Shown here in pieces: positions 44,800-55,159 of a stretch of DNA of 64,000 nt. Below the pieces are notes generated by a model. The model was given only the letters and a program-made list of their open reading frames with translations, did not search any database and was not told where the DNA came from. Made by a program: the position numbers and the translations under genes. The stretch is taken from the NCBI GenBank assembly GCA_026182355.1, contig JAPFBL010000049.1:4857001-4921000 (forward strand), in the 5' to 3' direction. Origin of the DNA: Hermatobates lingyangjiaoensis (taxonomy: Eukaryota > Arthropoda > Insecta > Hemiptera > Hermatobatidae). Numbering within the stretch: position 1 is the first letter of the stretch; every line of letters starts with the position of its first letter.

Positions 44800-45513
44800 A
44801 TAATTATAATTCTAAAGATTAATAAATAAAATAAGAAACTGATGTTGAGAAATGTATTATATTACGAAAATCTGACTTATATGGCAACTGTAGGCTGGAG
44901 TAGTACCATAACAAATAAAGCTAAAAATACTTGCAGTTACAAAGCAAAATTGGCTAATTGGTCCTAATTTAATTGCCCTAGTCAAAAAAGAATGGAGGAT
45001 TGTTATCAAAAATGCAGTGGAAGACTAGTAGATTTGTGCATGTGATAAAACGATTCCAAGATACTCGTATTCCACAGGTACAAGTATAGGGGTAGGAGAT
45101 CTGTACCTTGATGGACAACGGAATTGACGAATATGAGGAATAGAGTTAAACATCTGAAAAAAATACAGGCAAACAAAAAACCAGTATTAAGATAAAGAAG
45201 GAAAAATGAGTAATTTACTCTTAAAACAATTTATACAAATTCAATAAAATATTTGAAAAAAAAAATTCTAGAAAAATTATTCTAGGGACACAAATTTGCC
45301 CATTGTTTAGAAAATCATGTACAAACCAGTGACAGCAAAGGTCGAGCCAGCGATTATCTTATTCACCATAAATCATGAAGACATTGACCAAGATCATGAT
45401 AGAAACGGGTGGAGAATGAGAGAGAGAGAAAGTGAGTGAGCGAGCGTTCGATAAAGGTTGATAATGTTGTCACAGGAAGGCAGAAATGAAAAATTAGGAA
45501 TATTTCCTACAAT
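44800..45513. other. Unassigned AT-rich stretch
   Basis: No supported gene or element was found. A GA-rich tract (GAGAGAGAGAAAGTGAGTGA) lies at ~45,418-45,440. Confidence 0.35.
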
Positions 45514-46564
45514 GTATATACCAGACATGGGCAACCTGCGGCCCGCGACGTGTTGAAATGCGGCCCGCGGAGCCTTTTAGGTTTCTTAAAAAACAAAAAA
45601 CAAAAAAATTCATATTAGTAAATGCCCAGCCTTTGTCTTCAAAATTCCTTTCTGAGTCGAAGGTTATCCCAAGGATGATTATCGGGCCTGGAAAATCAAT
45701 TTAACCGCGGAAATCCCACTGGGAAAAGGTATTTATCTTACCCCCCTTTAACCAGAATCTTAATCCTAGTTAATAGTCTGTCGGTCAGTTTGGAGATTTA
45801 CTGGGGATTAGTCCGTATGCTTTCACTTTTTGTCTTGTGTTTCCATATAAAAGGGAGGAAATCATTATTGTCATTCATTCCATTTCTATCAACCCATGAA
45901 GAGCATAGTTCTCCTTGTATCCACACAGCCAAGAATACATTTTTTGAAATATTTGAACCCCAAGTATGTCGAAGAAAAGAAAGGTAATTGATGAAGGTCG
46001 TGTGTTTCAAGATAAGTGGACGATAGACTATTTTTTTGTGATATGGAAAGAGAAACCAGTGTGCCTTGTTTGTTCAGATGTAATTAGTGTATTGAAGGAG
46101 TATAATTTGAAAAGACTACTTGACAAAACATCCTTCATATCACAATCTTACTGGTCGACCAAGAGAAGAACAAGTTGAAAAGCTGAGAAAAGCCTTGATA
46201 GGACAGAAAACCTTTTTTGTTAAGAAACAGAATAAGAATAATGATATTGTGCAAGCCAGTTACATTGTTGCAGAAAAAATTGATAAGTATTCGAAAACCA
46301 ACAGTGATGGAGAATTTATAAAAGAATGATGAGAGAATTTATGTCATTTGAACATTTATAAAGAAATAAAGAAAGTAAAATAATGGAAAGAAAAAGAAAA
46401 TCAGGCCTGCGACAGTAAAACGAATAAAAACAAAGTGAAAAAAAAAGTATGTATGGAAAAGTAATATTTCTTGCATATGTGTGTCATCATGCGGCCCTTG
46501 CCCACTCGAAAATAGTAAAGTGCGGCCCGCAGGTGACAAACAGTTGCCCATGTCTGGTGTATAC
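45514..46564 (+). mobile_element. hAT transposon remnant with 8-bp target duplication
   Basis: The element spans 45,522-46,556 (1,035 bp). It starts CAGACATGGGCAACCTGCGG and ends, as a reverse complement, CAGACATGGGCAACTG, with internal TGCGGCCCGC repeats near both ends. The flanks GTATATAC (45,514-45,521) and GTGTATAC (46,557-46,564) form an 8-bp duplication with one mismatch, as expected for hAT. It carries only the N-terminal part of a transposase. Confidence 0.85.
45966..46329 (+). pseudogene. hAT transposase N-terminus with BED-type zinc finger, frameshifted
   Basis: The start MSKKRKVIDEGRVFQDKWTI and then FFVIWKEKPVCLVCSDVI match the N-terminus of ZBED5/GTF2IRD2-like hAT proteins, which bind DNA through a BED finger. 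The C-x2-C pair is present. The downstream His pair is lost at LKRLLDKTS, where LKRHY.TKH is usual, and a frame change follows. The second piece (46,120-46,329) continues with NLTGRPREEQVEKLRKAL and YIVAEKIDKYSKTNSDGEFI, matching the SY.VA..IAK..KPFSDGEFVKE region. The RNase H-fold catalytic core is absent, so it is non-autonomous and broken. Confidence 0.8.
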
Positions 46565-47689
46565 ACACAGGGAGACAATTTTGAGACGGCTTATAAAGGA
46601 CAGGGAGAGCGAGCGACAGAGGAGGAAGAGAGTAGTGATGTAACTAACTACCATTAAGATCAATGTGTCCCTTGCTATTTGGTTACTACCACTAATAATA
46701 TGGTGGAACAAACGAGGTTTAAAGAGGTATTAACAGTGATAGTGATAGAGAGATTACTTCAAAATGATTGTTATTTATAACTTTTCTCTTGTAGGAAGAG
46801 GATCAGTGTTGAAGAGGTATAGACTTATACGGAGGGAGGTGTATAGATAGATTGATATGGAGATGTAAGCAGAATTTTAATTTTAATAGAAGAAACTTGA
46901 AGAAAAGATATTATTATGATTTTACATGATATGTAACAACAATAAAATACATAACACACTATCTCCAGAGTATAGGATAGTGGGTGGTCTAGTGTGAATG
47001 TTACAATATTTTTACAAATATACATGTAGCAACCTTCAACATATGTAATTGTCAAACATATATCATTTGTCTGTTTAAAAACTCCATTATTGTTGGGTAA
47101 TATTCGTGCATTGGAAAGACTTTTTCAATCCTCATGACAATACGGCTACTATTTGTAAGCCACTTCTTGGTAGATACTAATATTAAAATTTATTATCAGA
47201 TATTGTCATTTTACAAATATTTCATGAGCTTACAATATCAAATGAGTAATATTATATTAAAAATGACGAAGTTCTAGCTATTGCAACATGAGAATATTAA
47301 AGAAAATAAGCATCTTCACAAGGGCAACACAGTTATCACAAGAGCAAAACAAAAAAAAAATTAGTTCATCAAGGTAGGGCTAACAAAATAGATAAAACAA
47401 AATCTATTTTCTTAATAGAACGAAAAAAGAAATGTAGAAAAATTGTATAATTACTCTGGATTTCTAGGATATAGAAAAAACTGTAGCAAGATGAGTGATA
47501 GCACATACTTGAATCCATTGAAAGAGAAGAAAGACATAAATTTATTAAGCCAGAAACTTCAGAAAGTAAGTTCATAAAAGTTGATAGAATGCTAACGCAA
47601 GGAATAATGAGTGTAAGTATAGACCCTACAGAGGATGTCGAGGTTATCACAAATGATCACCTCCTTGTATTGGAAGTTCCTTGATTTCA
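46565..47689. other. Unassigned stretch
   Basis: No supported element was found. Around 47,440-47,600 the plus strand reads Lys/Ser-rich peptides (SGFLGYRKNCSKMSDSTYLN) that I could not place. The minus-strand 93-aa frame opposite is hydrophobic and probably a shadow. Confidence 0.35.
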
Positions 47690-48234
47690 AAAAATCTGGG
47701 TGGCCTACACTCAACTTTACTATAAGTAAACTTAATATTAAACTTGAATTTTCCCATTCAAACTTGAAAATATTCATATCTTCTCTGAAAAATGTCAGAA
47801 ACATTGAATAAAAAATGTCGTTTTATGATAATTTTTAATTTAAGTGTTTTTCAAAAAATCATTTTTCTTTCCCTTTGTCAAAAATCACAAAAATCCATTT
47901 TACTCTCATCCAGTATTATCTTTTTCCTGCGTGCTGTACTCTGTTATAAAGATGCTGTACATGTATACTGAACAAAAGTATATTTGTAATTAGCCAGTTT
48001 TGCATACTCAAATCAAATTAAAGCCGGCTTTTCAGTATAATTTAAAACTATTATAGCTGGTAGCATAATTTTTGAAAATAATAGATATGTACTATTAGAC
48101 TAGAATAGTAAAAAACTGGATATTTGTCAACAACATATTGGGAAAAGGTCCATTCCACACACATCAATATTACCCAAGGTTAATATGATTAATAAACAAA
48201 ATAATTTAAATCTGGTATTCAGTTTTGTTCAGGG

Positions 48235-48311
<77 letters not shown>

Positions 48312-48455
48312 CACACTCACACACACACACACACACACCACGACATCATCGAAAAAACTTCGTAAAACGACTTTTGGGACCTCAAAACATGTAATTCTGT
48401 CAAAATCTCGAGATTGTATTTTTTCACGATCACTATACTTTACTTATAGTAAAGT
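47690..48455 (-). mobile_element. LINE-derived relic, internally deleted, minus strand
   Basis: It starts AAAAAATCTGGGTGGCCTAC, followed by ACTCAACTTTACTATAAGTA. It then jumps past the thumb, follows the middle part (CATTTTTCTTTCCCTTTGTC, ATTACCCAAGGTTAATATGA), enters a long CA run and ends with CACTATACTTTACTTATAGT. It is an example of a short, deleted family member that keeps both ends. Confidence 0.65.
48236..48338. repeat. (CA)n microsatellite, ~100 bp
   Basis: ACACAC runs almost unbroken, with three ACACTC interruptions. It occupies the family's usual microsatellite site. The 69-aa frame across it is spurious. Confidence 0.97.
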
Positions 48456-48917
48456 AAAAAGGGGCCCCAATCTGATATACTTAAGCGAAAAAATTTATAA
48501 TCGAACAAGTAAGAATAACAACTCATGTGGGCACCTGGAAAAAGAGATTACAGGGGAATAAGGGTGTGATCCGTTCGGTAAAGTTGGTACAACAGCCGTA
48601 AGAAAATAATATTCTAAAGGATTTATAAAGATATGTAGAATATATCGCAGCGACTTATTTTCTCAATTACTACTTATTCAAGATGCAATTAATATCATAC
48701 GCATAATCAAGACTCTCTCTGTAAGTGGCAGAAACCTTTACCAATAGAACTGAGATATAATTCTTCAAGGACAATTTTTAATTTCAATAAAGAAATTAAA
48801 ATTCAATGTTGATTGTAAAAGCAAGGAGGTGCTCAATGAGGCAGATATGGTATCCCTTCGCACGGGTCCATGAGTCTCAGGTATCCGGTTTAACCCTAAT
48901 AATAATATATGTGATTG
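48456..48917. other. Unassigned spacer
   Basis: AT-rich; nothing recognisable. Confidence 0.35.
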
Positions 48918-49624
48918 TTCTAGATCAGGGGTTCTCAAACTTTTTCTTCCATAGACTCCCTGTGGGAATTTTATTTTTTTCATAGACCCCCTACCTAAGG
49001 AATATATATAAATATACACATCTAATTGTGTGTGTGTGCAATGGCTACCACAGACGACTCATTTTAAAACACATGGTAATAGGAAAATGAGGGGAAATTG
49101 TAAAGAAGAAAGAAACTGAAACATCAATAATTATATCTATATTTTAGAGTCCATGGAAACCATAATAATAATAAATAAAACAATAATATTAATTTTATTA
49201 ATAATAATAAAACAAACAATGAGTAATTTCAATCGACTAATTCCCAACTCTAGTAGGTGGTGTGGTGGGGGGTTTTAATTTCGGAATTAAACTCTCATAT
49301 CAAAACATTGGACATATTTTATAAATTATCAAAACATACTTTTTCATTACTCATGCTCACTTCCTCCCCAAATCTAGTTTATATTTACTTATTATTTTTA
49401 TTACAATACGAATACCTTAATATTCATTTATAAATATTATTTTATTTATTTTTATTAATATTATTATGTTCATTTTATTTATTTATTTATTCATTTATTT
49501 TTATTTTTTATTGATAAATTTATTTTTTACTAAAGAGACATCCATAGACCCCCAATAGACCCCTTGGTGTTCATAAACCCCCAGGGGGTCCACATGGACC
49601 CCTTTGAGAATAGCTGTTCTAGAT
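48918..49624. mobile_element. hAT-type MITE, 691 bp, with perfect 8-bp target duplication
   Basis: The element 48,926-49,616 begins CAGGGGTTCTCAAACTTTTT and ends (reverse complement) CAGCTATTCTCAAAGGGGTC, a common hAT terminal form. It has subterminal C-rich motifs (ATAGACCCCC, GACCCCCAATAGACCCC). The flanks are identical TTCTAGAT at 48,918-48,925 and 49,617-49,624. There is no coding capacity; the interior is AT-rich with TTTATT repeats. The two ends agree with the imperfect TIRs of old hAT copies. Confidence 0.9.
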
Positions 49625-49735
49625 CAACGATTTCAGTTTTTATTTAAATGATTATATGTATCATATAAAGAAAATCACTACATTAATTATGTACAAGTTT
49701 GATACTTTTTTACCATAGGGTATGATATAACTTAA

Positions 49736-50046
49736 TGTAACGAATTCCTGGAGATGGTGAGCCCAGGCAACAGGTGGGTGGAATAAAACAGATAGGTGGT
49801 CTCCATGGTGACAAGTGGTAAACAGTGGAGAAAAAGTGAGGAATATAAGACAGAGACTTATAGAGTTTTGGTGGTGTATTTGTGATGAATTTCGATAAAT
49901 AGTTTTGAAACTGGTTATAAAGGAGTCGTCCCTTCTTGCAGGTGGATATTACTGTATCAATACACGACTTTGATATTCTTGTTTTGTCTGTTTAAAAAAT
50001 TGTAAGTAGGATATACTTATAAGTGTAAAAGAACTCGGCTGTAACA
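49736..50046 (+). mobile_element. LTR-like sequence, 311 bp
   Basis: It starts TGTAACGAATTCC and ends CTGTAACA, giving TG..CA ends with the short inverted match TGT(A/T)AC typical of Gypsy-type LTRs. A TATAAG box follows in the middle (~49,855). Immediately after the end, GTCGTGGCGTTGTGCC could be a primer-binding site, suggesting a 5' LTR whose internal region is lost. No second LTR or coding sequence is visible in the window. Confidence 0.5.
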
Positions 50047-50099
50047 GTCGTGGCGTTGTGCCAAAACTTACAATTGCCCAATATATTACACTTAAACAC

Positions 50100-50340
50100 G
50101 ATAAACGCATTAAAATAAAACGAAAATGTAATTGATTGTCAGCGAGTTCGATATTATATTTAATTAGAGTTCAGAGTAGGCAACTGTAATTTCTTTTTAC
50201 GGCTAACAAAAAGTAATAAAATTTCGTGAAATTTCATTTTCTTAAAATTGATATGGTATAAAAAGAAGTCAAAACATTTTGAATAGCGCAGAAATATAGA
50301 CGTCAGTAATATAGATCTGAAAACTGACCAACTTACTGTA
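50100..50340 (+). mobile_element. LINE tail fragment, plus orientation
   Basis: GCATTAAAATAAAACGAAAA and GAGTTCGATATTATATTTAA match the second type of LINE tail. The following AGTCAAAACATTTTGAATAG and ATAGATCTGAAAACTGACC reappear inverted at about 51,585-51,640, so this forms one arm of an inverted pair flanking an RT fragment. Confidence 0.45.
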
Positions 50341-50764
50341 CATACATTTACTTAGAAATTTTTTACTTGAGTCGATTAAAAAAAAATTGCCATTTAAATG
50401 TTGATAAATGAAATTTACAGATGCTTTATGAATTCCTATGATATATATATGAGGAGATTTAATTCCTAAAGCTGTAAAAGGAAAGCAAATGAACTAGATT
50501 TTATTATCTTTTTCAGCGTGTGATGAATGTTTGTTAACGAATGTGTTCTAATCAGTCTACGTCTTGAGTGTTTTAACACATCTTATAGTAGGTATATCGT
50601 TTTTTGGTAATACTGAAGCGCAGGAAAAGTACTTTTGAGATGGACCTATTAAAATAAAACAAAATTTTCATTAATAGTCAATGATGTTGATATTACCCTT
50701 GCCTATAATAAACTTAATCGATTTTGTGAGAATTACTCTTATTTCTGGAGTTTTATCTCTCCGT
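50341..50764. mobile_element. Probable LINE-derived relic, very diverged
   Basis: Short matches to the family (ACATTTACTTAGAAATTTTT, GAATGTTTGTTAACGA, GGTAATACTGAAGCGCAGGA) occur in the correct plus-strand order. The rest is too diverged to align by eye. Confidence 0.35.
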
Positions 50765-51250
50765 CATAACAGTAAAAAAATCTGGAGACGCCTACACACA
50801 ACTTCACTATAAGTAAATATAATATCAAAATCGTTGACCATTAATAATAATAATAAACTCTAATTTCTTCTGTTACATAGTTTAAACAATCACATAGTTC
50901 TTGGATTAAACCTTCTATAGAGTAGTCCGGATTCATTGGACGCGTTCGAAGTCGCGTTATCAAATGCTTCTTCAATATCCAAGAAGCAACCCAGAGTAAC
51001 TTCTTAAAAGTTCATGAGTTCTTTACTTTGTTAACTAAGGTTTTAGAACTGACTGTTGACATTCCCTTCAGATATGTATGTTGTTATGTTTGTCCCTCCC
51101 GAAGAAGCTTATTTACCAAAAACTCATGCTGCTATAGGTAGAATCTGATAGTTGTCATTTTGAGTGTATTAATACTCTTTCAATGTATCAAATCATAAAA
51201 TATTGGCAATAAGACAGTACCTAATACAAATCGTTAAGTTTATTGAATCA
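50765..51250 (-). pseudogene. R1/LOA-like LINE: RT fragment with 3' tail
   Basis: The minus strand reads TYLKGMSTVSSKTLVNKVKN (~51,085) and, after a shift, GCFLDIEEAFDNATSNAS (motif A, ~50,990). It then goes almost directly to the tail, TGTGTAGGCGTCTCCAGATT at the low-coordinate end (50,830-50,765). It is the same family as 32.4-33.4 kb, with the palm and thumb deleted. Confidence 0.65.
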
Positions 51251-51269
51251 CCACGTAATTCGATTCAAA

Positions 51270-51740
51270 TTGGTAACTGGTTTCACATAACGAATGAAAA
51301 AGTATTTTTTCTATGCTTCAGTATTACCCGAAAACTATATATCTGCCATTAAGATATGTTAAAACATTCAAGATGTAGATTGCTGAGACATTTGTTAGAC
51401 AACCATTCATCACACGTTGAAAAAGATAATAAAATATATGGTTAATTTTCTTTTTCTTTTATAGCTGTAGGAATTATACCTTTTTACATATCCTAGTTAT
51501 TCAAAAAATATCTTTAAATTTCAGTTATTAACATTTAAATCAATTTCACTTATTAACAAGTTGTCTGTTATTCGAAGTTGAGTTTTCAGTTTTCAGATCT
51601 ATATTCCCTTCTGCGTTATTCAAAATGTTTTGACTTCTTTTTATACCATACCAATTTCAAGAATATTTATCTCATGAAATTTCATTGTTTTTATAGTTAG
51701 CCGTGAAAAGAAATTACAGTTGCCTACACTGAACTATGAG
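51270..51740 (-). mobile_element. LINE-derived relic pieces, minus strand
   Basis: TATTTTTTCTATGCTTCAGT and ATTACCCGAAAACTATATAT to TAAAATATATGGTTAATTTT correspond to the internal family parts seen at 53.2-53.4 kb. The end, 51,575-51,740, is an inverted copy of about 50,170-50,335. Confidence 0.45.
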
Positions 51741-51869
51741 TATATATAATATCGAACTCGCTGATAATCAGTTGCGTTTTTGTTTACTTTAATGTGACTA
51801 TAGTGTTGAAGTTATCTTAAACCGTTTAGTAAAGTATTACAATTGTAATAATTTTTAAATCAGATCATA

Positions 51870-51965
51870 TTAAAAAAAATTGGGATACCCACAGTCAACT
51901 TTACTATAGGTAAACAGTCAAACTTGTTGACAAAGAACTGCTTTTTTGTTTTATTTTAATGTAGC
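51870..51965 (-). repeat. LINE 3' tail fragment
   Basis: TTGGGATACCCACAGTCAAC and TTTACTATAGGTAAACAGTC, followed by TTTTGTTTTATTTTAATGTA, match the family tail of the second type in minus orientation. The element body is missing. Confidence 0.5.
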
Positions 51966-52339
51966 TATAGATACATATTGCTCATTAATGATGTCATTAT
52001 TTTACATGCAGCAATAGTATTTTATCGATTGTAAGAAACTTGAAATCATTGACCAATTTGGAATGTTATCAAAATTATTAATCTTATTATATATGATTAA
52101 ATCTCATTTTGAACATCCTATTGTTGTAACTAAATTCAACTTCTGACCTTCATAAATGTCCATAGAAATCATTGCTTACTCCCTCCTATAGCTTTAGGTA
52201 TGATTTGACAAAACTTTATCCTTTCCAAGGGCTTATGCTCGCATTCTGATAGAACGTCATCAATGATTTCTACGTCTTCCAAACAGAGAGTCATCTCCCT
52301 TAGAGGTCTTTTCATTTTGTAAGAAAAACAGAACATTAA
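51966..52339. other. Unassigned, possibly decayed LINE coding sequence
   Basis: On the minus strand a Lys/Asp/Arg-rich broken reading spans about 52,170-52,330 but carries no motif that I can identify. Otherwise AT-rich. Confidence 0.3.
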
Positions 52340-53480
52340 TCATTTTTGATATAAATGTCTAGGTGGGATATGTTTATTAGTCTTTCAATCCTGGAGGTAG
52401 TATAGATAGTGATTAATCAAGTTATCCCTATATAGCTCTATTTTTTGTATATCACTTGACTGATGTATATGACGTCGTTCGTTTTACCACAGCAGTAATA
52501 ATATTTTTCTAAAGCCGAAATGAAAATTTCATGTTCAGATCCCATGTTCTACGAAATAATCTGTTACAACAGAAACTACTTTTGTTCCCTTAGCTACTGC
52601 ATCTGTTACATGGCTTTTCCAATTTATTCTTTGATCTAAATAACTTCCATTCGTAAGTCTTATGCCATTATAAGTTTTATGCTAATTTTTTTTCTTTTTC
52701 AGAAACGTGTAAAGACCGTTTTAGGTGGATTTACATCCAGACAATTTTCTTATACTTTGCTTTTAACAATTTGGGGGCATGTTGTATCATATGGGATCCA
52801 GTGCCATTAACCGTTATACTTCTTTTAGTAAAAGTCTGCTGAATATCCTTGCGTATCGTAACCATCATTATTTAGCATCATTATATAATGATGAACTCGA
52901 ACAACATCGAGTCTTCACAACTGTGGTAGTTCCAACACATATCCAATACTAACTATTCTTTGATGATTTTACCGTAATATATTCTGTAGTTTATGGATTA
53001 ATTCATTTTCTATCAAAGCTGATTTATCTATTCGAAGGCGTCTATCAACAACTCCTTCTACATTTGCAATTAAGTCGAAGTGATTTTGACGGAAAAAAGA
53101 GAGACAAAATGTAAGAATGTCAGGTACATGGAATCACCGAAGAAGTAACTTATAATTAGTATCTGTTTTGTAATAAACAATGAAAGAGTACATTTCCTAT
53201 AGTTCAATATTACCCAAAGATAATGGGGTTGTTCATAAACACTCCAAGAAATAACTATATTTGACACTAGGTTTTGTTCAAGGGTTCAACATGTAATTTG
53301 ATTAGAACACTTTATTAAACAACCATCCATCATACCATGGAAAACATCAGAAAATATATGTTTGATTGGCGTTGGTTTTTTGAATTGAAGAAAGGTTTTT
53401 TGTAACTCATTCAAACATTTCAATTTTTTTTTTTCACTCGATTCCCTTAAAACTTCTAAGACAATGAAAATAAATTCGAT
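52340..53480 (-). mobile_element. LINE relic still carrying a reverse-transcriptase segment
   Basis: Flanking parts match the repeat family in minus orientation: 52,340-52,620 is the thumb part (sense frame KNIITAVVKRTTSYTSV) and 53,100-53,480 is the internal non-coding part (ATATTACCCAAAGATAATGG, CCATCATACCATGGAAAACA). Between them, where most copies have only a short ATGTAGAAGGAGGTCA junction, lies RT coding sequence. This copy therefore shows directly that the repeat family is a deleted form of an RT-bearing LINE. Confidence 0.65.
52640..53060 (-). pseudogene. RT palm fragment inside the LINE relic
   Basis: Minus strand: VDRRLRIDKSALIENELIHK at ~53,045-52,985, DGYDTQGYSADFY (~52,855; the GYADDF active-site box, first Ala replaced) and CLDVNPPKTVFTRF (~52,725; the GL.VNP.KT.LVLFTR motif). 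These are consecutive RT motifs with the expected spacing except for a deletion before YADD. Several stops and shifts are present. Confidence 0.65.
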
Positions 53481-53679
53481 TAGTATATCAAGTGATGCAT
53501 TGTTCCAAGATAAAATTTCTATTTTCATGTGTATATTGCATTTGGGGTAAATTTGAATTTTTTTATAAGTTACTTGTTTTAGTTTTAATTTATGGTAAAA
53601 TTTTATTCTCTATAATTAGCTGTTTGTAGTTAAAAAACTTTCTGAAATCATTAAATCTATTATAAAGGTTTTTTTCCTT

Positions 53680-53830
53680 TACTATAACTGAAGTATAGAG
53701 ATCGTGAAAAAAATCGATTTTGAGATTTTAAGGAATTACATGTTATGAGGTCCCAGAAGTCGTTTTATGAAGTTTTTTCGATGATGTCTGTGGGTGTGTA
53801 TGGGTGTATGTGTGTGTGTGTGTGCGTGTG
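53680..53830 (+). mobile_element. LINE-derived relic, 5' end only
   Basis: TTTACTATAACTGAAGTATA, GAGATCGTGAAAAAAATCGA, GAGGTCCCAGAAGTCGTTTT and a TGTGTGTGTGCGTGTG tract match the family start. It then switches to the 3' side of a minus-strand LINE fragment. Confidence 0.6.
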
Positions 53831-53859
53831 TAGTTTTTATAGCAATTACAAATGCATGT

Positions 53860-55140
53860 TCCATTCATTGATATTACATGTATTTTACAAAATATCAGAG
53901 TTCACATTAAAATTGATTAAAATCTATGTTGTTTATGAACATTATGAAATCATATATTAGTTCTGAAGACACAAATTTGTCCATTGATGGTGGCCACAAA
54001 TAGCTAGAACTTGGTATTATTTTTTCTTTGATAGATCTTCTTTCTCTTTCAAATTGGGGGCAGTCCAGGATAATATGGCTCCATGTTTGTGGGGTGTGGT
54101 GAGAATGTTCTATTTCAAACCTATCTAGATAGGCTCTGTTTGCGCCGTGTCCGGATAGTGCCATGATATTTTGTATGTCAAGGGTAATGCTACTGACGAT
54201 CTGAAGTTTGGAGTAGGGAAGAATAACCTGGTATGTTGTCCATTGGCTGTATTGGACCACTGGAAAGACCATGTATCGTTAGAGTTCTCACGCAACTTCT
54301 TCTTTAGAAGACTTAAGGTGGCAGTAAATTTTCCTCAACAAGGTCCGGGTCAGTAAATCTGCCCTTTCATTCCCTACTTTACCAATGTGGGCTGTTACCC
54401 AGCCAAAATGAATAAGGCAACCTTTTGTTCTTAAATGCACCAATGTCTCCCTTATTTCTTCTAAGTCCCTCCAGTGGGCCCGATCATTTATTATAGAATA
54501 AAGAGACACCTGGCTATCTGTTTTTAATAATGAGACGTGTGTTGGAGATACTGCTGGACAAGTCCGATCTATCCATTGCACAGCTTTGAGAAGTACTCTT
54601 AGCTCAGTTTGGTTGTTTGAACAGGAACTGTTCAGCTTAAATGATTCATTATGGAGTTCTTCTTCCTTTTCATATACAACCATTGCTCCGCTCTCCTGAT
54701 TCTCCAGCTTACTCCCATCGGTGTAGATCTTGAACTTATAGGTTGAATCTGTATTCTCTCCATCGTCTCCATCAATAATAACTATTTGTTGTTTTCTTCC
54801 AGGGTGCATCCATTTTGTAAATAAGACTTGTTGTTCATATTGGCTTTGGTTAAAGGTCACTGCACATTCACCCCTCGATTAAGCATAGAAACTAGTCCTT
54901 TCCTTTGCTTCTATAAATTGGTAAGCATAAGCAATGATACAAGCTGCATCTGCTCATATTGTCCCATAACCCTTTATCACCGTATTAACATCAATCGTTG
55001 CAACGATACCATCTTCGTTTTATTATAACTCTTATCAAGTGCCCGGATCCAGACTGGCACTGCATACAGAAGACGAGGCAAGAACGCTCCGTTATAAATG
55101 ATGTTTAATGCTCCGCTTTTTGTGTCCCAATGGACTGGAG
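53860..55140 (-). pseudogene. R1/LOA-like LINE ORF2 3' part: RT end, RNase H and C-terminus
   Basis: This is the best RNase H region in the window. Upstream (55,100-54,900), LLYAVPVWIRALDKS is the RT connection region. The 190-aa open frame 54,288-54,860 contains FKIYTDGSKLENQESGAMVV (first catalytic Asp), NQTELRVLLKAVQWI (Glu) and LKTDSQVSLYSIIN (Asp). It ends with HFGWVTAHIGKVGNERADLL, in which the usual HSG is changed to HIG and the final Asp kept. After a shift, 53,907-54,272 gives the C-terminal part with TPQTWSHIILDCPQFERERR and ends LIYDFIMFINNIDFNQF. RNase H removes the RNA template during cDNA synthesis. Few lesions are visible in this segment, suggesting relative youth. Confidence 0.8.
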
Positions 55141-55159
55141 CACTTCTGGACGATGAATA

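Noticed and set aside
48236..48338. Regularly spaced repeats, considered as a CRISPR-like array
   Set aside because: It is a simple (CA)n microsatellite with no spacers, in eukaryotic DNA.
54288..54860. 190-aa frame considered as an independent host RNase H gene
   Set aside because: LINE RT connection residues lie upstream and the R1-type C-terminus downstream on the same strand, so it is part of a LINE ORF2.
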